Both the position numbers and the translations under genes were made by a program. A stretch of DNA of 64,000 nucleotides. Origin: Amphibalanus amphitrite. Its lineage: Eukaryota; Arthropoda; Thecostraca; Balanomorpha; Balanidae. The notes under the pieces were generated by a model. The model was not told the DNA's origin and did no database searches. It saw only the letters and a list, made by a program, of their open reading frames with translations. Below, in pieces: positions 33,850 to 45,229 of the stretch (positions are counted from its first letter, which is position 1; the number at the start of each line of letters is the position of its first letter). The stretch is from the NCBI RefSeq assembly GCF_019059575.1, contig NW_024881790.1, positions 434,001 to 498,000 on the forward strand, read 5' to 3'.

Positions 33850-35030
33850 GGTGTACAACCCTTGAAGACCGGCGTGGTACTCTCAGACGCTGATGAGTGT
33901 CTTCAGAATAGCCGGTGTGGGCCATCTGAGGTGCCAGTGTGCCGTGTGGGGCCAACACAACAGAAGCAATGGCGTGGAGCCCTTAGAGGTGCCGTTGTCG
34001 GGCCAAAAGAGGCGCCGGTGTGGGGTCTTAAAAGGCGCCGAGATGGGACTCTTGCAGATGCCAATGCGGGGCTATGAAAAGCGGTGGCGTGGGGCTCACA
34101 GATGGCGGTATGAGACCTATCAGACCTAAGCGTGACTATGTAAGAGTTTGTGTGGTCAGGTGCCTTCGGGAGCCCGTGGGGTGCCTTTCGCATTAGCGTC
34201 GCCACGGGGGGGGGGGGGCAAGCGGGGCAGCTTGCCCCCTCCCAACCTCAGACCGGGCGACCTCTGAGATCGATACAGACCCGATGAGGAGTTGGAGTCG
34301 GGAAAAAATGGGAGTGCCTTTCTGAGAATGCCTGTGAGGTTTGAGCGTTGGTTGGAGCCTCGGTTGGAGCGTGCAGTTCAAACCAGAGTTTGAGTCGCAG
34401 TCGCGAAAATCTTCAAGACTCCGACTCTAGACTCGGAAATGTCAATGCTGTGATTCATTCCATGTTCCTAGTTGGTTCTTTATTACATTTTATAGCTGAT
34501 TTTCATAAGTTTTGGAGTGCTGACACCATTTTCGTTCAAAGCGTGAAACGAAATCTTCGGGGCTTTTCTCAACTCTCGTGACTCTCGTCAAATGTCTGCG
34601 ACAGGCTCAAGTACCGTACAAGTGTCGCAGGGCTCATGAGCTTGCTTTTCACACAGGCTCCTAAGGAGGCCCTAAGAAGCTTTCAGAGGGCAAACTGGCC
34701 TCTGAAAGTCCCACTGGTGTCCATGTTCTCTGAGGGCCAATACAGGGATCTTTGAGCCTTCGAACATTTCTGAGAACCTTAATGGCCTCTGATAGTTCAG
34801 CCAAACTTTTGAGGCGACAGACTTTACTAACCCCAAGCCGGTATCTGAGGGGTCACAGCTCACGTGTTCCTCTGAGGGCCGCAACACATGTTTCTTATGT
34901 CCCTACGCAGGATCCTTAGGGATTCGACACAGACCCCGAGGGTTCACACTGTTATCCGAGGGCTCCAGGCTCACCCTGGGCCTAGTCTCTTAGCACCCGC
35001 CGCCCACACTGGCTTCTGAGGGCCTGTGCA
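33850..35030. repeat. Degenerate minisatellite stretches related to 17010-18800
   Basis: 33850-34200 has GGTGTGGGGCC/GAGGTGCC monomers (reverse orientation), and 34650-35030 has CTCTGAGGGCC monomers. Between them, 34190-34250 holds G/C tracts and 34275-34440 has GAGTC-type repeats. Confidence 0.5.
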
Positions 35031-35581
35031 TGCATGCGTGAATGGAGGTTTTAGCAGGCCAAAACCTGCGTGAATGGAGGTTTTAGCAGGCTGATCCAAT
35101 TAAATGGAGCGTTTTTCACCTTTTTCTGTGTAATGATTATGAGCGTCGAGCGTCTGCACAGGGGCCTCTGCAGCGCGTCGGCAATCGCAGACACTGTAAT
35201 TCTACCAGTCGTTTTTGTTCAGAAATTTAAAAAAAAATCGATTTTTTTTTTGTAAAAAAATATACATGTCATAGCTAGAAGGAAACCTTTGTCACCATCG
35301 GATTCCTCGCACCATTGCGCGTCGAATGATATGTAAAACGAGTGAGTAACGACTGGGGAAAAACAAGTTTTAACACAAAAGTTGGTTTTGCCCCCCCCCC
35401 CCAACCGAAAATCTCTGGCGACGCCTATGGCCTTTCGGAGCCCTGAGCGGTTCTTAGAGACCGGCATGGACGCCAGTGGGCCCTCAGAGTCGCCGGTGGG
35501 CGACCGTCACTTGTAGGTCAGGTTAGGTCAGGTTTATGTATGATTTCAAGCTTTTACGACTAGACATTGTAATTCGATGTA

Positions 35582-35635
35582 TACGTTTTTTCGGCTACTA
35601 GTCGTTTATAAACGACTAGTAGCCGAAAAAACGTA
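35582..35635. repeat. 54-bp perfect palindrome
   Basis: TACGTTTTTTCGGCTACTAG... is mirrored without mismatch around a centre at 35608/35609 (GTTTATAAAC), 27 bp per arm. Confidence 0.9.
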
Positions 35636-35639
35636 CATA

Positions 35640-36410
35640 GGTCAGGCATGGATTAGGTATTCCTGGATGGGACACTCCGCCGATTTTCCGACCACCCGGC
35701 GGCGGCGGCGGATTTCTCGACGGCGAGGGCGCTGGCGCCATTTTAACATTGCGGGCTATGGGCGGAGCGTGTCTTTTTGTATACTTTTGTCGTTTATTAC
35801 TTACCTGTAACCGATTTTGATAAAAATTTTGTGAAACTGGTAGGACAGGAATTGAGGAATGTCATGAAAACATTTTTTTCCCAGTTTTGATTTAAGCAGT
35901 TGCTTAAATTCTGCTGGCAAGTGAGGGTTCGTGATTACAGCCGAAGAGCCAATGTTAGAATAAAGTGAAGTTTTATGCGATAACATGAAAATAAGTTGAT
36001 ATTTCTAATAAATCATCAATAGGAACTTGTTTGACTGCCGAGGAACGATGATATTTGATGATAAATTGCATCGGCAAGTCAAGAATACCGGCTCAGTTTA
36101 TGGGCATCAGGTAATGATTCCGTATGTGATAGTGACTAAATGGAGCCATAATAATTATAAGAAAGAACTTAAAATATGTGTGAAGTCTCTGAAATCATGT
36201 CTTATGAGCTAAAGTTCGCTAATTTCGCCCTGCATTACCGCGTTTTTAGCACGCAAGCCGGTGCGCCGGCCGCCGGCGCACTCGCCGCCGATGTTTCGGA
36301 GTTCCGCCACCAGGGCGGCCGCTTGGTCGCCGGCGCTAGTGTTGGGGAATAGGGAGTGTCCTATCCACGAGTACTTCATCCATGGGTCAGGTTTGGTTAG
36401 GTTTTTTTCA
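35640..36410. other. Possible TIR-bounded segment with GC-rich inner repeats
   Basis: 35640-35700 (CATGGATTAGGTATTCCTGG, GGGACACTCC, GCGG repeats) resembles the reverse complement of 36290-36395 (CATGGATGAAGTACTCGTGG, AGGACACTCC). The spacing fits a small TIR element, but no target duplication was identified. Confidence 0.3.
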
Positions 36411-36683
36411 TGGTTTGAAAACCTTCGTGTGACGTCTGCTCTACTAATATCCAAGAAAGCACCCCTGAGCATTTGACAATTCCCTCCTGGGACCTGGTTA
36501 ATAGTGTTAATGAATAAGCTGCTATTAATTTGAAATTGGAATGAAGCTTCTGAAATCCCTCAAGCTGAAGTTAATAATCTCAGTGTTTCGATGATCAGCC
36601 CTTAGTTTTCCGACAAGAATCACATATTTGGCCAACGCAAGCCAAGATAACTTTACTACAGCAAGCGACAAGCGTTGAAAATA

Positions 36684-37473
36684 CAGGGTGATTCATAGCC
36701 GTGTGACCGAAAATAAATGAAAACTACAGGAAATGCTTTCGTGTTACATGCGATTGCGAAGCACCATATGAAAGAGCCAAATCTGAAGTTTTGATCCATG
36801 TATTGTATCAGTCATATACACTTTTCCTTTGAAGCTCACACTCATTTTAGACAAGATGCTCAACATGGCCACCTCGGTGACGGATGCACTCCAGCACCAG
36901 AGACCTAAAGTTGGCGATGGCGCGGGCGCACCACATGTCTAAGGAAATGGAGCCAAAGAAGCTTGCAATGGCGTCCTTCAGTCGCATAATATCCTGGGGA
37001 CTCTCCTAAAAGATCTCGGACTTTGCATAGCCCCGAGGAAGAATTGCATGCGACGTTGAGATCCGGCGAGTGTGGCGCCCACGGGACCTCAGCGCTCTTT
37101 GAAATCAACTTTCCGGGGTTCGCTTACCAATTTTTTTTTCTGCCGTATTTATCATTAAACCGTGTCCTCTGTTTTGAATTTATTAACAATTCTATTAATT
37201 GTTATCTTCTTTGGAGCTTCCCTGGGGTGCAGGCCCTCAGACGTGCAGAACTATCTTGGTGTCCGCTTAACGGACTACGTTAAATTATACAAATTACACA
37301 TTTCTACATTTTGCTGCACTGTGTACATCTTGAGCGATATACAGAGACCAGACCAAGGCAGAAAAAAAACTTCATAAAATTTGCTACTAGCACGTGAAAT
37401 TTCACGCGAAAATATGCAATCCTCTTCTCAAGAGAGATCAACTAAATAGGTCACACGGCTATGAATCACCCTG
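36684..37473 (-). mobile_element. Mariner-like element with internal decay
   Basis: Perfect 25-bp inverted ends start CAGGGTGATTCATAGCCGTG (36684, and reverse complement ending 37473). The left end is preceded by TA; the right flank is not TA. It is 790 bp long and carries only a degraded transposase C-terminus. Confidence 0.75.
36840..37115 (-). pseudogene. Mariner-like transposase C-terminal remnant
   Basis: Minus-strand frames read APHSPDLNV (the PDLN motif next to the third catalytic acidic residue). In shifted frames they read LKDAIASFFGSISLDM, ARAIANFRSLVLECI and RHRGGHVEHLV, which resemble the C-terminal region of mariner-type transposases. Frameshifts between these pieces show it is non-functional. 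Confidence 0.65.
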
Positions 37474-38071
37474 GGACCTGTGACTTCCTCTTTCTTAAAA
37501 AAGTGCCTGATGTCCATGATGTCTTATTTCCAACAAATTTACAATTATAACCAACCAGTAAGTACACACTACACAATATCACAAACACGTGCCCATAAAT
37601 ACGAAAAACAATGTAATATCATGTGGACTTCTCTTACATGTTTAATGAAACCAATGACGTAGTTGATTTTTCGACCAATCGTGAGCGCAACTTTCGAACC
37701 AAGAGTGTTTTGACCGATGATATCCGATTCCACCGCTCTGGTTGCTCAGGCGTCATGAGCTGGTGACGTAATCTCTTTTATCGAATACATCTAATCGTAT
37801 GTACCATGTATGTACCATGTAATCGTATGTACCTAATCGTACCATGGTCTGCCCAGGGCCGTGTTCGGGCAGCGCATCGGTATTGTAAAATTTTGCATCA
37901 CGCATGCGCAGTTGGGGTCCCTCGGGTGCCAAGCTCCGCTCTTCGGCGCATGACGTCGCACGTGTGACGTAGGTTCGCGCAAAATCTTTCAGTTTTGCGC
38001 AAGAAGAAAATAGTAGCTGCAGGAGGCGAAAGTGGCGCGGATTAAAGCGTACCCTCCTAGATTTCTTATTG
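37474..38071. other. Interval without recognised features
   Basis: Contains a short direct repeat (GTATGTACCATGTA near 37798-37840) but no recognised gene or element. Confidence 0.35.
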
Positions 38072-39256
38072 TTAACCCGCGCCCCACTGGGGTCTGTGTA
38101 TAACACGCCCCACTGGGGGGGGGGGCTATTCATAGCCCCCTCCTAACTCCGACACTAATGGGCCGATCGTCAAATTTCAAACGACATCTGATAGCCCCGG
38201 AAAAACTGTCGAACGAAACCTAATTTCATTGACCTCGAGGTCACCGATGAGGTCACAGGTCAGGTCAAAGTAAAAATTATCGATATTTGGCTTGTTCACT
38301 TTTTGGGCTCTGGCTGCCGTCTTACAAGTCAGATCAGGCTGATTTTTGGTTTACACACTCGTGAACAGATGCTCTAGATACCCTGAGGGTACCAAACTTG
38401 TACTTTGATTTTCAGGTCAGGGTCAGGTCATCATGGGTCACGGAAATCTTATGTCATAAGTTGGTCCCGTGACACATGTTTTATGGTCCATTTAGGCCAT
38501 AGATTTCGAATTCGGTGTCGCTTGTGTCATTTGAGGCCATTTTCATCTGAATATAGCTGAGGTCAGGTCACTTTCAGGTAAAAAAAGGTCAAATTACAAA
38601 GTTGAAATTTTTCAACAAAAAACATGTCTATCGGATGCAGTTTCAGCTCTGAAACACGATGTGGTGCTATTTATATTGGTGTATGATGTCAAAAACGTAC
38701 TGGAAAATTGATTTGAAACTTTATATTTGTGATTTTTTCAATTATGCGTATAACTTGGCCATTTTCGAAGATATTTAGCTAAAACTTGCTAGAGTAAGTC
38801 ATAACCAAGTGTTCTATCACATTTATTCCGTTTTTTTTTTGAAAGGTCAAAAAGTTTTGAAGAAAAAAATATAAAGTTTAAATTTTGAATTTTATTATGG
38901 ATAATTTTCGAAATTTTTAAATTTTTGAAAATCCGAGATGGCAGTTTGATAGCGCAGTCTATTCTGAGTCCTCTCATGCAAAGAAATTTGATCTAGCTTA
39001 AAAACTGAGCTCTTGGGAGTGATTGCCGTGGTTCAATGTTTTGCGTCGAAATCGGCCGAACGTGACGTCACTCTGACGTCATTTTCGGCCGACCTATGGT
39101 AGCTATGAAGTTCAAATTTTGACACAAGGTGTTAAATTGATGCAGCCGAAGGTACTGAAAGTTTGGCGTTGATATGTCAAGTGGTTTGGAAGTTATTGCA
39201 GAAAAAACGGGAAGGGGGGCTATGAATAGCCCCCCCGCCAGTGGGGCGCGGGTGAA
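38072..39256. mobile_element. Family A-related TTAA MITE (GCTATTCATAGC hairpin core)
   Basis: TTAA at 38072-38075; TGAA (mutated TTAA) at 39253-39256. Ends are CCCGCGCCCCACTGGGG and its complement. The hairpin core GCTATTCATAGC lies between G and C tracts at both ends. The interior resembles 30144-31324 (CCGAGATGGCAGTTTGATAG, GACGTCA pairs) and has GGTCA repeats. Confidence 0.85.
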
Positions 39257-40061
39257 TGGTTGTGTGTTGTTTTTTGGGCATCACTATCTTTCTTTTCAGA
39301 GGCACATTGCTATTAACCACATTTGAATGTATTTTACTCAGTTATGTAACGAAAATCACCAGTCCGTCCGCGCCACGGCTCGCTGCGCATCGAACTGCCG
39401 CGGCGGCCGCGGCCCTCGGCTCTGCGGCCGGCGGAAAGTGGGCGGAGCCAGGTGGCTGACGTCATTCATGTGTCCCGCCCGTCACACAGGGCAAAATATT
39501 TTGCACGGAGCCCGAACACGGCTCATTATTCGTACTTTGTTTTGAATCATTGCGCTTCATCGCGCGGATCAGGCTGCCAAATTTAACTGGTTGGCAGACT
39601 TTTTTCACCTTTTTTCACCGTTTTGCCCCAAGGCCACTCAGCCATGGAAGCAATATTGCAGTTTTTGAGAATAGGAACTTAGAGAATGTGTAGGTATTCA
39701 TTAGTTTTCTTGACTTATGTCTTGGGGGGGGGGGGCAAAACATAGTATGGTCCCCCTTTAACCGTCTTGGGGGGTGGGGGCATGGCCCCGTTGGCCCCCT
39801 GGATCCGCCCTTGACTCAGCAGTTTTTAAGAACTAAAGTCATTTTTTCCATGCACCGACATACAGTGGCGTAGCCAGAAATCAGCGAAAGGGGGCCATGG
39901 TGCTCGAGGGGGCGACTTTTTCCCTTGAGAGGGGCGCCATTGTCAGCTCGCGACAGGGGCGTCAGTCTAAAATGTAACGTCATGAGTTCATGCATGATTT
40001 ACTAGGTGCTGCAAAATACGAGTATAAAAACTAGGTTTCGCTGATTTGTCATAAAATCCAA
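39257..40061. other. CpG-rich stretch and hAT-like transposon ends
   Basis: 39360-39470 is CpG-rich with a GC box (GGGCGG) and TGACGTCA. The stretch ending 39813 reads, in reverse complement, CAAGGGCGGATCCAGGGGG, like a hAT-type MITE terminus. CAGTGGCGTAGCCAG at 39863 is another candidate terminus. Their partners were not found. Confidence 0.35.
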
Positions 40062-40265
40062 TTAAAGGTAGTGTGCCAGCTTTCTTGGACCGTATGGAGT
40101 TAAAGGAAATAGTTCACTTTCACGAAATTATTTTTTTTTGAAACGATTTATGATTTTTTATGTTCAAAATAATCAGCAAAGAAAATAAAACCTTTTTATA
40201 ACAAAAGATTTTTTTTCTATATTTTGATATAGGAAGAACTTTTCAGTTTCTGTAAGGCACACGCG

Positions 40266-40472
40266 ATCCAGTATGAAAAGAGCATGGGTCCCGAAAATTA
40301 TTCAGAAACAGAGAAATTATCGCAGCCACCGGCATTTGGGCGATCTGCTCGATCTGATAATGTTCCCCTGAATGTCCTAATTGATCAGTACGAGAATTTC
40401 TCTAGAGTTCTCGTAGATAATTTCTCTAGTTTCTGAAGAATTTTCGGGACCCATGCTCTTTTCATACTGGAT
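40266..40472. repeat. Inverted repeat, ~55-bp arms
   Basis: 40266-40320 (ATCCAGTATGAAAAGAGCAT...GAGAAATTAT) is nearly the reverse complement of 40417-40472, with about 96 bp between. Outside it, AAAGGAAATAGTTCACTTTC (about 40093) pairs with the segment near 40634-40655, giving a nested larger inverted repeat. Confidence 0.8.
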
Positions 40473-40927
40473 GGAAATATATGCAAGGCACACATCCTCC
40501 ACGCAAGACGCCTTTTTCGGGACGAGAAATAGAATATCTTTGCCTAGGGTGATCGTTGGGCTGTAAAAGCTCCTGATTTATGCTCGTCTCAGCCCAAGCT
40601 ACGGAACTGCTATTCCAGTTCAAAACCCATGTTAAAAAGTGAACTATTTCCTTTAATGGCCCAGATAAGGAGAACCGGATTTTTAGAACTTATCCATACC
40701 TTCAAAACTCATGGAAACGTCTTAAATTCTTCAAATTTTGAGTACCCCAGTGCGAAATTCGCCCCGACGGGTTGTCGGTCGCACCCCAACCACATTTCAC
40801 ACCACTATGAACAATAAATGCACACACTGAAATCGCTATTACCGATATGCTCATCCAATCAAGTTTCGATAAACCCGTTCATCATCAGCTCCTGCGGTTT
40901 CGAACACGCCTGTTAGGTGGTGCGGTA

Positions 40928-41153
40928 GACCACGCCCAAAGCCAGGGCCCCGGTAACGTGAGGTAGCCGAGTCAGGGCAGCGTGCGCTGACCCAAGCCGG
41001 AGCCGCGCGTCCTCCCGGTGTCATGTGATAGCCCGGGGCTGCCCGCGGGGATGTGGTAGACCGCGCCCAAAGCTGCGGCCCCGGCTTGGGTCAGCGCACG
41101 CTGCCCCGACTCGGCTACCTCACGTTACCGGGGCCCTGGCTTTGGGCGCGGCT
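40928..41153. repeat. Inverted repeat, ~75-bp GC-rich arms
   Basis: CGCCCAAAGCCAGGGCCCCG...GACCCAAGCCGG (about 40931-41000) is the near-perfect reverse complement of about 41078-41151. The spacer is about 75 bp and includes a second GTAGACCGCGCCCAAAGCTG copy in direct orientation. Confidence 0.85.
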
Positions 41154-42290
41154 TCTGCTCATACTTTGTGGTGCGGTGGTGGTGCGTCGGGCTGCGCGCT
41201 CTGACTTCGGCCAAGAAAAATGCGTCAGCTGATCATTGTCATGTCTGCCACTTGCGTGTGGTGAAATGGGGTCATAACTTATAAGACGGCTTTTTCATAT
41301 CAATTATTTTACATAAAATCATATTTCAAACCATAAATAATGTTCGACAGCCAAATAAAAGAAACAATACCAATACGGGCTTACAGTTTAAGGCTCGACA
41401 TTGTGTTGTCTACGATTAGACAGCTGATAACTCATTCCCGTACGTCGTATGGTCGTAACACTATAATGACCTTTGCTTATTGTCACAAGTGCGCCGCATT
41501 CGCGATTGTTGCCCGACGCCTGTTTGCAGGTGAGCCTACTACAGTTGTTATACATATCTAAAAACTGATAAACTTTTAGGCGAAAAAGGCACTATTCCAG
41601 GCCCATTTTTGATTTTTTTTTTGCGATATTAGGTAAAAACAGAAGCTTCTTATCCTAGGAAAAATAAAATGGGAAATCTTTCAATGGTGGCACACTACCT
41701 TTAATGCAATTTGCAGCCCGGTGTTTTTTTTTTAGCAAAAAACCTTGATCTTGATGAATATTTAGCACGATATAGGAAAGGAGCTCAGGCTACGGACATT
41801 GTATTCTCAAAAAACGCAACCATGCGAATTTGAAACGGTAAATCATACATTGATCGATGAGCACATTTTTTATTCATTGCAAAAAATTATACAGGTTCAC
41901 TCACTGATTTCCAAAGTGACCTGTGGGCTGCAGCCTGTGGTCGACCGGAGTGGCCGTGCTTAGAATCTAAGACCGCACGTAGTATGAAGGATTCACGCTG
42001 CGATTTATTGCCGAAATTGGAATCCAGGAAAGACTTGAACATTTCAGACCATAAGATCCACCATGAGATCCCAACTGATTGTCATACTAGCAGCGACTGC
42101 AGTCAGAGGCGACCGAACCCTGACATACGTTCTGGATTTTCTCTCCACAAATCACCTTAAATTCTATGTCTATAGTGCGCGCAGTCCCTACTTGTGGACA
42201 TGGGTGACTGGCATGAGTGCCAGATGGATGAGGCGTGAGACTGTCCCATATAGTGGCACTGAGGTATAAGGATGTCCTCGGCTGACGTAG

Positions 42291-43633
42291 TAGGGTAGTG
42301 TGGGGTAATTTGAACATATTTTTACGTCTTCTCCGTTGTACCAAATTCCAGTTCAACCCTGGATGAAGAAAAACTGCTTCAGTAGCGCAAGTGTCACTTG
42401 CTGTCACCATGCAAGCCTCATTTTTGGACGAGCCGAGCATACCTTGAATAGCATAGCCTCACTTCTCCACCAAGTCACGGTGTGTTCAAATTGCCCCACC
42501 GTGGGGTAATTTGAACATACTGCCTTTACCTGTCATAAAAACGATAGTCTCGCCAGCACCGATGTTGTTTGACCCATAAACAAATAGGCAGAACAATTCT
42601 AAACATACCTTTACTTGAAAAATCAACACAACAGCAAAAATAACAGTTGCAGAGCATCAATATCTGCACGCTGCACACCGGTCAGTTGACAGAATTCGCG
42701 CCTCTTCAATTAACAGAACGTCTGTCATTTTTGTTCGATAAAAACTCTCACAACCGTACTACATCTGTTAAAGTGGTGCCAATCGAAACCTGGACATTTG
42801 GAGTTCTGATTTTGTCCAATGTCCAATTCGGAATTGGTTGGACAAAGGTAGCAGACTGGACAACATTGGACGATGGCTTGCTACACTTCAGCGCTTTTTA
42901 TAAAGTAATCGTGCATAGCATTGATTGGCGAATGGAAAGCTTGTTAAGCTCTCAATATAATGAACACTTTTCGGCTGGTAAAATTACATGATAAGCAACA
43001 TAAATGACAGTTTTGAGTGTTGATAGCTGCATAATTTTCGGACATATTTGGACAAATAGTTGACTTTAACATTTTTGGACGGAAAATCAACAAAAATGCT
43101 GGACATTAGACGGATATTAGACGTAAATTTTCTAAAACTGGCATCACTTATCTGCTATTGCCTTGGGTCGAAAATATTGGCAAAAAAAAACTGGGAGCGT
43201 TGTTTTTTCGGAGCTATCCCTGTGTTCATTCAAATTCTCACACTATGTTCAAATTACCCCACGCTAAAAGTTATTTTGCCATTTAAAAAAACAGAGTTCA
43301 AAAGCAAATTTCTTGGATTGAAGGCACTGATTAGGTCATTATACAACAAAAGCCGTTGCGTATTAGGCGCTAGCAATGCAAGATTTTGCGCTGCAATGAA
43401 GTTGCAATGACGTGTTGTTAGGCGTTTTTTCCTTGCGAAATTGATTTTTACACTGTGCGTCAACATCTTCATTCCCTGAAACTTTAAACCCCGTTCATAT
43501 GATAGCCCTTTTAGTTACGACAATTTCTCTCATTGGTCTTATTGTCATGCCACTTATGGATTTTCCGTAATTTTCTGTTATTCACACTATGTTCAAATTG
43601 CCCCACATGTTCAAATTACCCCACCCTACCCTA
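42291..43633. mobile_element. TIR element (TAGGGTAG-GTGGGGTAATTTGAACA ends)
   Basis: The left end at 42291 (TAGGGTAGTGTGGGGTAATT) and the right end at 43633 (reverse complement TAGGGTAGGGTGGGGTAATT) are inverted. Extra internal copies of the GGGGTAATTTGAACAT motif lie at about 42495-42520, 43240-43262 and 43590-43610. It shares 42320-42440 with 51540-51660 and 42780-42935 with 10895-11180. No transposase is recognised. Confidence 0.7.
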
Positions 43634-43756
43634 TAGAAGACGACCTTTGATTATGTGAGTGTGCATAATCGACTTTGAATAAGCGCCATAGATACCTGCT
43701 GAGCTCACCGAACATTCGCCTTGCGTAATCCCCAGACAAAATATGTACATTGAGGG

Positions 43757-44161
43757 ACAGGTCAATTTTGCGACCTCTCCATTACCTATTAGTTAAACCG
43801 CGCCGTGCTGGTGGCCTGTGTTTTCCGTGTCATGCTGGGGGGGGGGGGGGGGGCGGGCGTTTTCACGCGACCTGGCTCCTAACTTGGCTCCTGGTAGCGA
43901 CACGCAGTAAGCGGCAATCGAGGTTCTGAAGTTCATGCTACCGAAAGCCCGATTTCAGGTGTTTGACCTGACCTTGACCCGGCCAGTGACTTCGAAATTC
44001 ATTTTTTAAGTACTCATCTGAAGCGTCTCGTCGCGTTCTTTCGTTTGCCGCCTCGTGCGTTTCACTGCGCCAATTGGTTCTCGAGTTATCGGCTGGGGGC
44101 GTTTAACGCCCCTCCCCAGCAAACGGCGGGTGGCGAAATACCCCAGCAACTGCCGGGTTGA
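43757..44161. mobile_element. Mosaic TTAA-element fragment (family A and family C parts)
   Basis: 43757-43785 is family A interior (GTCAATTTTGCGACCTCTCC). TTAA with a degraded A-like end (ACCGCGCCGTGCTGG) follows at 43793. From about 43925 the sequence is family C through its right end (ACCCCAGCAACTGCCGGG, 44138-44157; TTGA flank). This is a deletion or recombination product between families. Confidence 0.6.
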
Positions 44162-45229
44162 GAATAATGCTGCTCATCATGCAAAAATGAAGACTGAACC
44201 TTTGCCAGAATTGAATGCTCTTTCCAACGGTGCTATTTTTAATTGCTAAACGCATCAAGTTATGCAGCAAACCCCGTGTGATTAATAAATTGGCACATCA
44301 ACGACAAACACCATTTTCTCCAGCGCTTTGCACCACCTTGGCGTCCATCAATTAGCTATTCACAATTTTCTCATGAGAGGCGGTACAGTAGGTATGTCTA
44401 AAAAGAATGTACCGTCGCCACTACGCGGCGCTGGTGTCGCGAGCCGGTAGTTGGCTGAATCCGCACCGAGAGACTCTACGTATTCTCATGCGCTCGGTGA
44501 GAGCTACGCAACGGCCGATAGTAGCGTAAGCCCAAGCCTCAGTGACACGACCCCGAGAAGGAGGGAGGGGAGCGGGCGGGGGAGCGCGTGTAGGGAGGGG
44601 TGCTCCGGCAAGCTGGCAGTTGTCGCGGCCAAAGGTCAAGGGGTCACACACCAAGCGAACGGACGCTGATGTGGGTTCGTGGGGATCGTGAACTTTTGTG
44701 TGGTAGGTGCGTCTTGCGATGCACGGGTGATACGCCAGGTCTAAGCCAAAGGATTCAGGGGAGAGCTGAAGAAAAACACCTGGTCAACTACGGCGAATAA
44801 TGGTGCTGAAAAAATGGAAAGTATGGGTCAATGCAAGTCTTCATGACTATAAACAACTTTTCTGAGGACGCAAAGGCCAGCATGAATAACGATATCCGGA
44901 TCGAAATTAGCAATGATTTATAATTGCATGCCGAACTAATAGCGCTGCGAAACCCACCTAGTAAATTGTCAAGTCGGATTCATACCGACTTGAATTTAAC
45001 TACCCTAAATAAAATTGTTAATTAACTTTCTAACACTGACGTTCTTTATCATACGATAAGTAAGGGGTTAACCAAGATTCAGCATCTTCCGCGTTCAAAA
45101 CAATCACCTGTAAGGCTTCAACATTAATGGTCAGAGAAAAACAAGGTCGGGATTTGATTAACCGGATTATAAGTCTATTTTTTAGTCGGAATTTGATAAG
45201 TCGGATTTTTTTTTTTACGCCAACTGCAT
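44162..45229. other. Interval with a CpG-rich patch, no gene recognised
   Basis: 44400-44670 is GC-rich (GGGAGGGGAGCGGGCGGGGG). Short open frames there lack any family similarity I recognise. Confidence 0.3.

Larger units (their letters stand above)
40062..41704. mobile_element. TTAA-flanked element with AGGTAGTGTGCCA ends
   Basis: TTAA at 40062-40065 and 41701-41704 flanks inverted ends AGGTAGTGTGCCA(G/C)C. The ends do not begin with CCC and lack the G-tract hairpin, so this is a different type from families A-E. Kolobok-type transposons also duplicate TTAA and are an alternative to piggyBac. The interior contains two further large inverted repeats and no recognised protein. Confidence 0.65.
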
